This document shows, piece after piece, positions 6,199 to 9,203 of a DNA stretch of 9,203 nt; positions within the stretch are counted from its first letter, which is position 1, and every line of letters begins with the position of its first letter. Position numbers and translations under genes: made by a program. The DNA comes from JBBCJT01 sp037190665. GTDB lineage: Bacteria; Pseudomonadota; Alphaproteobacteria; Acetobacterales; Acetobacteraceae. The notes below the pieces were generated by a model. It saw nothing but the letters and a program-made list of their open reading frames with translations. It was not told where the DNA came from and ran no database searches. The stretch spans positions 1-9,203 of the forward strand of contig JBBCJT010000117.1 of assembly GCA_037190665.1 (NCBI GenBank), written 5' to 3'.

Positions 6199-7736
6199 AC
6201 GCCACGCTCCGCGCCGCGCTGGTCGCGGCCGCCATCGCCGTGCCGGCGCAGGCCCAGACGATCCGCGTCGCCTTCGATGCGGAATGGACGTCGCTCGATC
6301 CGCACTTCCATACGTTCCCGTACAACCTCTCGGTCGCCTATCACCTGTTCGACGCGCTGACGGCGCACGATGCCGGCCAGCAGGTCGTGCCGCGTCTCGC
6401 CGAAAGCTGGAAGCCGGTCGGCACCGACCGCTGGGAGTTCCGCCTGCGCGAGGGCGCGCGCTTCGCGGACGGCACGCCCGTCACCGCCGCCGACGTCGTC
6501 GCCTCCGTCGCGCGCATCCGCGCCATCCGCAACTCGCCCGGCCCGCTCACCGGCCTGATCCGCCCGGTGAAGGAGGTGATCGCGCAGGACGCGCGCACGG
6601 TGGTCTTCGTCACCTCCGTGCCGACGCCCGCCCTGCCCGACCTGCTGACCGGCGTGTTCATCACGCCCGCGAGCCTCGCGGACGCGACGCAGGAGGCGTT
6701 CGCGACCGGCGAGGCGCAGAAGGGTTCCGGCCCGTTCCGCTTCGTCGAATACCGGCGCGGGGAGCGGCTGGTCCTTGCGCGCAATCCCGATCACTGGGCG
6801 GGCCCCGCGCCATGGGAACGGGCGGAACTGCGCATCGTCACCAACACCGCCACGCGGGAAGCCACGCTCGCCGCCGGCGACGTGGACTTCATCGTCAACC
6901 CGAGCACGAGCGGGCTGGAGCGGCTGAAGCGCGATCCCGCCTTCGCCGTGCATCAGGCGACGTCCACGCGCATCACCTATCTGCAGGTGCATCAGGGCGA
7001 ACGCCCGCTCGCGGACATGACCGGCACGGACGGGCGCAACCCGTTCGCCGATCCGCGCGTGCGCCGCGCCGTCAGCCTCGCCATCCCGCGCGAGGCGATC
7101 ACCGCGCGCGTGCTGGACGGGCTTGCCGTGCCGGCCTCGCAGATCATTCCGCCCGGCCTGTCGGGCTATGATCCGTCGCTGACGGTCGAGGCCGCGGACC
7201 CCGATCAGGCGCGGCGGCTGCTGGCGGAGGCCGGCTGGGCGCAGGGGTTCGACGTGCGTTTCTCCACGCCGTCGGACCGCAACATGAACGGCCGCCGCGT
7301 GGCCGAGGCGATCGCCGCGGCGCTTACGCGGATCGGCGTGCGCGTGGCGGTGAACGCGGTGCCGCTGAACGTGTGGCTCGCCGAATGGCGGCGCGGCGAA
7401 TACTCGATGGTGATGCATGGCGCGGGTCCGGTGCCGGTGCCATGGACGCTGGTGCCGCAGCTTGTCGGCACGAAGGACAGCGCGGGCGGTTTCGGCCCGT
7501 CCAACGAGAGCCACTACTCGAACAAGGCGCTGGACGAGGTGATGCGCGGCGCGCTCGGCGAGATCGACACGGCGAAGCGGGAGGCGCTGCTGCACCGCGC
7601 CGCGCAGACGGTGCGAACGGAGACGGCGGTGGTGCCGCTGCATCACGAGGCGGCGCTGTGGGCGAGCCGTGCCGGCCTGACCTATGCGGCGCGGGCGGAT
7701 ACGCTGACGTATGTGACGGACATTCGCGCGAAGTAG
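6195..7736 (+). CDS. ABC transporter periplasmic solute-binding protein, family 5 (second copy)
   Basis: This 513-residue protein is of the SBP_bac_5 family. The signal peptide MNATLRAALVAAAIAVPAQA looks Sec-type, with cleavage after AQA. Landmarks are SLDPHF (33-38), WEFRLREGARFADGTPVTAADV (80-101) and GSGPFRFVEYRRGERLVLARNPDHW (177-201). The ATG at 6195-6197 has GGAGG at 6183-6187, seven bases upstream, and overlaps the mannonate dehydratase stop (6196-6198), so the two are translationally coupled. The same frame is open far upstream, but those upstream codons overlap the dehydratase gene and have no signal peptide. It belongs to the same family as the binding protein at 1242-2801 but is clearly diverged: a different signal-peptide type and few identical stretches, so this is not a recent duplication. 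No permease or ATPase follows; repeat B and a convergent gene come next. The ligand may be a sugar acid or its oligomer rather than a peptide, inferred from the coupled enzyme only. Confidence 0.93.
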   Translation: MNATLRAALVAAAIAVPAQAQTIRVAFDAEWTSLDPHFHTFPYNLSVAYHLFDALTAHDAGQQVVPRLAESWKPVGTDRWEFRLREGARFADGTPVTAADVVASVARIRAIRNSPGPLTGLIRPVKEVIAQDARTVVFVTSVPTPALPDLLTGVFITPASLADATQEAFATGEAQKGSGPFRFVEYRRGERLVLARNPDHWAGPAPWERAELRIVTNTATREATLAAGDVDFIVNPSTSGLERLKRDPAFAVHQATSTRITYLQVHQGERPLADMTGTDGRNPFADPRVRRAVSLAIPREAITARVLDGLAVPASQIIPPGLSGYDPSLTVEAADPDQARRLLAEAGWAQGFDVRFSTPSDRNMNGRRVAEAIAAALTRIGVRVAVNAVPLNVWLAEWRRGEYSMVMHGAGPVPVPWTLVPQLVGTKDSAGGFGPSNESHYSNKALDEVMRGALGEIDTAKREALLHRAAQTVRTETAVVPLHHEAALWASRAGLTYAARADTLTYVTDIRAK

Positions 7737-7750
7737 AGACGGCGCCTTTC

Positions 7751-7884
7751 CCCTCTCCCGCTTGCGGGAGAGGGAGGGGCCCGCGCTTGCGCGGGAGGGT
7801 GAGGGGTCGACGAACGCGAAACCTCGTCGTCTCGCTTGCGGAAGTACCCTCACCCCGGCCCTCTCCCGCAAGCGGGAGAGGGAG
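7751..7884. repeat. Composite palindromic repeat (REP/BIME-like), copy B
   Basis: This has the same architecture and orientation as the repeat at 1090-1224. Hairpin 1: CCCTCTCCCGC 7751-7761, loop TT, GCGGGAGAGGG 7764-7774. Hairpin 2: CCCGCGC 7780-7786, loop TT, GCGCGGG 7789-7795. Hairpin 3: CCCTCTCCCGC 7859-7869, loop AA, GCGGGAGAGGG 7872-7882. GGGTGAGGG (7797-7805) can pair with CCCTCACCC (7847-7855). In the central 50 bases 34 match copy A by eye, and all hairpin stems are identical, with differences confined to the loops and centre. The centre can form its own stem, CGACGA 7808-7813 with TCGTCG 7824-7829. It starts 14 bases after the binding-protein stop and ends 2 bases before the stop codon of the convergent DapA-like gene, so it fills the whole convergent gap and likely serves as transcript end for both. 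Confidence 0.87.
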
Positions 7885-7886
7885 GA

Positions 7887-8783
7887 CTACCCCGGATACG
7901 GACCCAGCCGACCCGCGAAGCGCCGTGCGCAGGCGAGGCCGAATTCCGTAGGTTGCAGCACCGGCGCGCGGTCCACGATCTCCGGCAGCCCCATCCGCCA
8001 CGCCGTCACGCGCTTGCCGTAGCAGAGGAAAGTCGGCACCGACTGGATCGCGAACGCGATCAGCGGCGCGATCGAGGCATACAGCCGCTCCGCCTCCTCC
8101 TCCGCGCCGGCCGCCATGGCGTCATGGATGCGCGCCTGCACGTCGGCGCATTCCGGTGCGGGGATCATGCCCGCGCAGCCGGCGCGCAGGCAGTCCGGCA
8201 GTTCCAACCCGGCGCGGCCGTTGAACACCGTCATGCGCCCTTCGGTCAGCGCGACCAGCCGCTGCACATCCACCGCCGGGTCTTCCGCCTTCACCAGCGA
8301 GATCGCCGGCTGCGCGCGGTTCAGTGCGGCGATGGATACGGCCGACAGGCCGACGCCGATATAGGCGACCGCGTTCTGGATCCCGAGCGGCAGCGCCCCG
8401 CCCACGCGGCGCGCCACATCCGCGAACCACTCCGCGTATTCGGCCTCGGGCAGGCCGCGCACCGGAGGCGGTTGCAGGATCGCCCAGGCGGCGCCGAAGT
8501 CGCGCGCGTCGAGAACGAAGCGCGCCGCCGCCTCCGCCGTCGCCTCCGCCACCGTCACCGCGAGCGGCACGCGCCCCGCGATCTCGGTCGCGGCCCAGCG
8601 CACCACGTCGCGCTTCTCGGCGGCGTCCAGCTTGTTCACCTCGGTCGCCAGCCCCAGCACGGCGATGCCATGCGCCCCGCCGGCGAGGCAGCGGCGCACC
8701 TGTTCGCGCATCTGCCCTTCATCGAGGCGGCCATCGCGGCCGAAGAAGGCATAGAGGATCGGATAGATGCCGCTGAACGCCAT
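7887..8783 (-). CDS. DapA/NAL superfamily class I lyase, atypical motifs
   Basis: This 298-residue cytoplasmic (beta/alpha)8-barrel protein is of the dihydrodipicolinate synthase / N-acetylneuraminate lyase superfamily, whose members form a Schiff base between an active-site lysine and a 2-keto acid. The lysine is present, Lys165 in ISLVKAEDP. Two other hallmarks differ: the GTTGE-type loop is GLATE (44-48), and the YNxP tyrosine position, in LGIQNAVAY, appears to be Gln136. It is therefore unlikely to be the lysine-biosynthesis enzyme. A 2-keto-3-deoxy sugar acid aldolase or dehydratase is a better guess, which would suit the nearby mannonate dehydratase, though the gene lies outside that transcription unit and converges on it. 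Start ATG 8781-8783 has GGGAGG (8795-8800, complement) 11 bases upstream, and the stop is TAG at 7887-7889. Superfamily membership is sure; the function is not. Confidence 0.85.
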   Translation of the reverse strand: MAFSGIYPILYAFFGRDGRLDEGQMREQVRRCLAGGAHGIAVLGLATEVNKLDAAEKRDVVRWAATEIAGRVPLAVTVAEATAEAAARFVLDARDFGAAWAILQPPPVRGLPEAEYAEWFADVARRVGGALPLGIQNAVAYIGVGLSAVSIAALNRAQPAISLVKAEDPAVDVQRLVALTEGRMTVFNGRAGLELPDCLRAGCAGMIPAPECADVQARIHDAMAAGAEEEAERLYASIAPLIAFAIQSVPTFLCYGKRVTAWRMGLPEIVDRAPVLQPTEFGLACARRFAGRLGPYPG

Positions 8784-8897
8784 GTGTCAGCCAGCCTCCC
8801 TCGCGTGGATGTCAGGCAAAGCGTTGCGGCGCCTCCGGCGCGGGGTCAATCGCGCACCGCCGGGCGAATCACGCGAGCATGCGGCAGGGTCCGGGCC
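8784..8897. promoter_or_regulatory. Divergent intergenic region between lyase and dioxygenase-like genes
   Basis: This 114-base gap must hold the promoters of both divergent genes. A short perfect inverted repeat GCGCC-TCC-GGCGC lies at 8829-8841, and TGTCAG occurs twice (8785-8790 and 8810-8815). Either could be chance in GC-rich DNA. No -10/-35 boxes are recognisable. Confidence 0.3.
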
Positions 8898-9203
8898 ATG
8901 CTCGCCACCTATCGTCGCGACGGCTTCGCCCTCGCCGGCTGCCTGCCCGCACCGCTGGTCGCGGAAACCCATGACCGGATCGACCGCATCCTCGCGTCGC
9001 TGCCGGATACGATCCGCGCGGAGACAGTGTTCGAGCGCGACCTGCCCGACCGGAAGCGCGGCGGCGTCGCGGCGGCCGCGACCGGCGATGCGGTCTTCAT
9101 CCTCGGCGACCTGTTCCGCGCCGACCCCTTCTTCGCCGCCGTGCTGGCGCACGATGCCGCGGTCGCGCCCATCCGCGCCGCACTCAGCAGCGAGGACATC
9201 GTG
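8898..9203 (+). CDS. Phytanoyl-CoA dioxygenase (PhyH)-like protein, 3' end missing
   Basis: The frame opens at ATG 8898-8900, behind an AGGGT ribosome site (8886-8890), and stays open to the right edge, giving 102 visible residues. The N-terminus MLATYRRDGFALAGCLPAPL followed by VAETHDRIDRIL matches the opening of PhyH-family Fe(II)/2-oxoglutarate dioxygenases ('Y..dGf....l......l...id.ll'). Later segments, DAVFILGDLFRADPFFAAVL, also fit the small bacterial members. The catalytic HxD...H triad and the 2-oxoglutarate arginine would lie beyond the window, so activity cannot be judged. The gene is divergent from the DapA-like gene. Small-molecule hydroxylation is the usual role. The substrate is unknown, and the family assignment rests on the N-terminal pattern only. 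Confidence 0.65.
   Translation, partial: MLATYRRDGFALAGCLPAPLVAETHDRIDRILASLPDTIRAETVFERDLPDRKRGGVAAAATGDAVFILGDLFRADPFFAAVLAHDAAVAPIRAALSSEDIV

Noticed and set aside
4767..7736. A single very long plus-strand open frame of about 989 codons
   Set aside because: It is the frame of the second binding protein staying open by chance upstream. The upstream part is Arg/Pro/Ala-rich, antisense to the regulator and out of frame with the mannonate dehydratase. The real start at 6195 has a ribosome site and signal peptide.
6156..7871. A 571-codon minus-strand frame opposite the second binding protein
   Set aside because: The composition is Arg/His-rich low complexity without any family motif, and it runs through repeat B. 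It is typical antisense shadow in GC-rich DNA.

Overview
The window is very GC-rich, with GC-biased third codon positions and long spurious open frames on both strands. It encodes twin-arginine-type and Sec-type periplasmic binding proteins of family 5 and carries dense CCCTCTCCCGC/GCGGGAGAGGG palindromic repeats. Together these suggest a chromosomal segment of an alphaproteobacterium, plausibly Acetobacteraceae/Roseomonas-like. That assignment is an inference from style, not from a marker gene. No rRNA, tRNA, CRISPR array, insertion sequence or phage gene was seen.

Layout from left to right: (1) the 3' part of a P1-family (DmpA-like) self-processing aminopeptidase, plus strand. (2) A convergent gap holding a composite palindromic repeat, copy A. 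(3) A minus-strand series running right to left: GntR/FCD regulator, then amidase, then a family-5 solute-binding protein, with the last two overlapping by ATGA. (4) A 57-bp AT-rich divergent control region containing a perfect 14-bp palindrome, GATTTGATCAAATC. (5) A plus-strand pair: a UxuA-type mannonate dehydratase overlapping by ATGA with a second family-5 binding protein. (6) Copy B of the palindromic repeat, in the same orientation as copy A. (7) A convergent DapA-superfamily lyase with altered active-site motifs. (8) A divergent, truncated phytanoyl-CoA dioxygenase-like gene running off the right edge.

The centre reads as one mirrored module. A single GntR regulator sits between two arms, and each arm is 'enzyme gene, then a translationally coupled periplasmic binding protein': amidase plus binding protein on the left, mannonate dehydratase plus binding protein on the right. 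No transporter permease or ATPase is visible. A reasonable hypothesis is uptake and catabolism of a sugar-acid-containing compound, perhaps an amide-linked one: the amidase would release an acid, and the dehydratase would convert an aldonate to 2-keto-3-deoxygluconate. The DapA-like protein beyond repeat B is a candidate for the next step. The module is bracketed by two directly oriented copies of the composite repeat, which probably end transcription between the convergent genes and could act as recombination endpoints.
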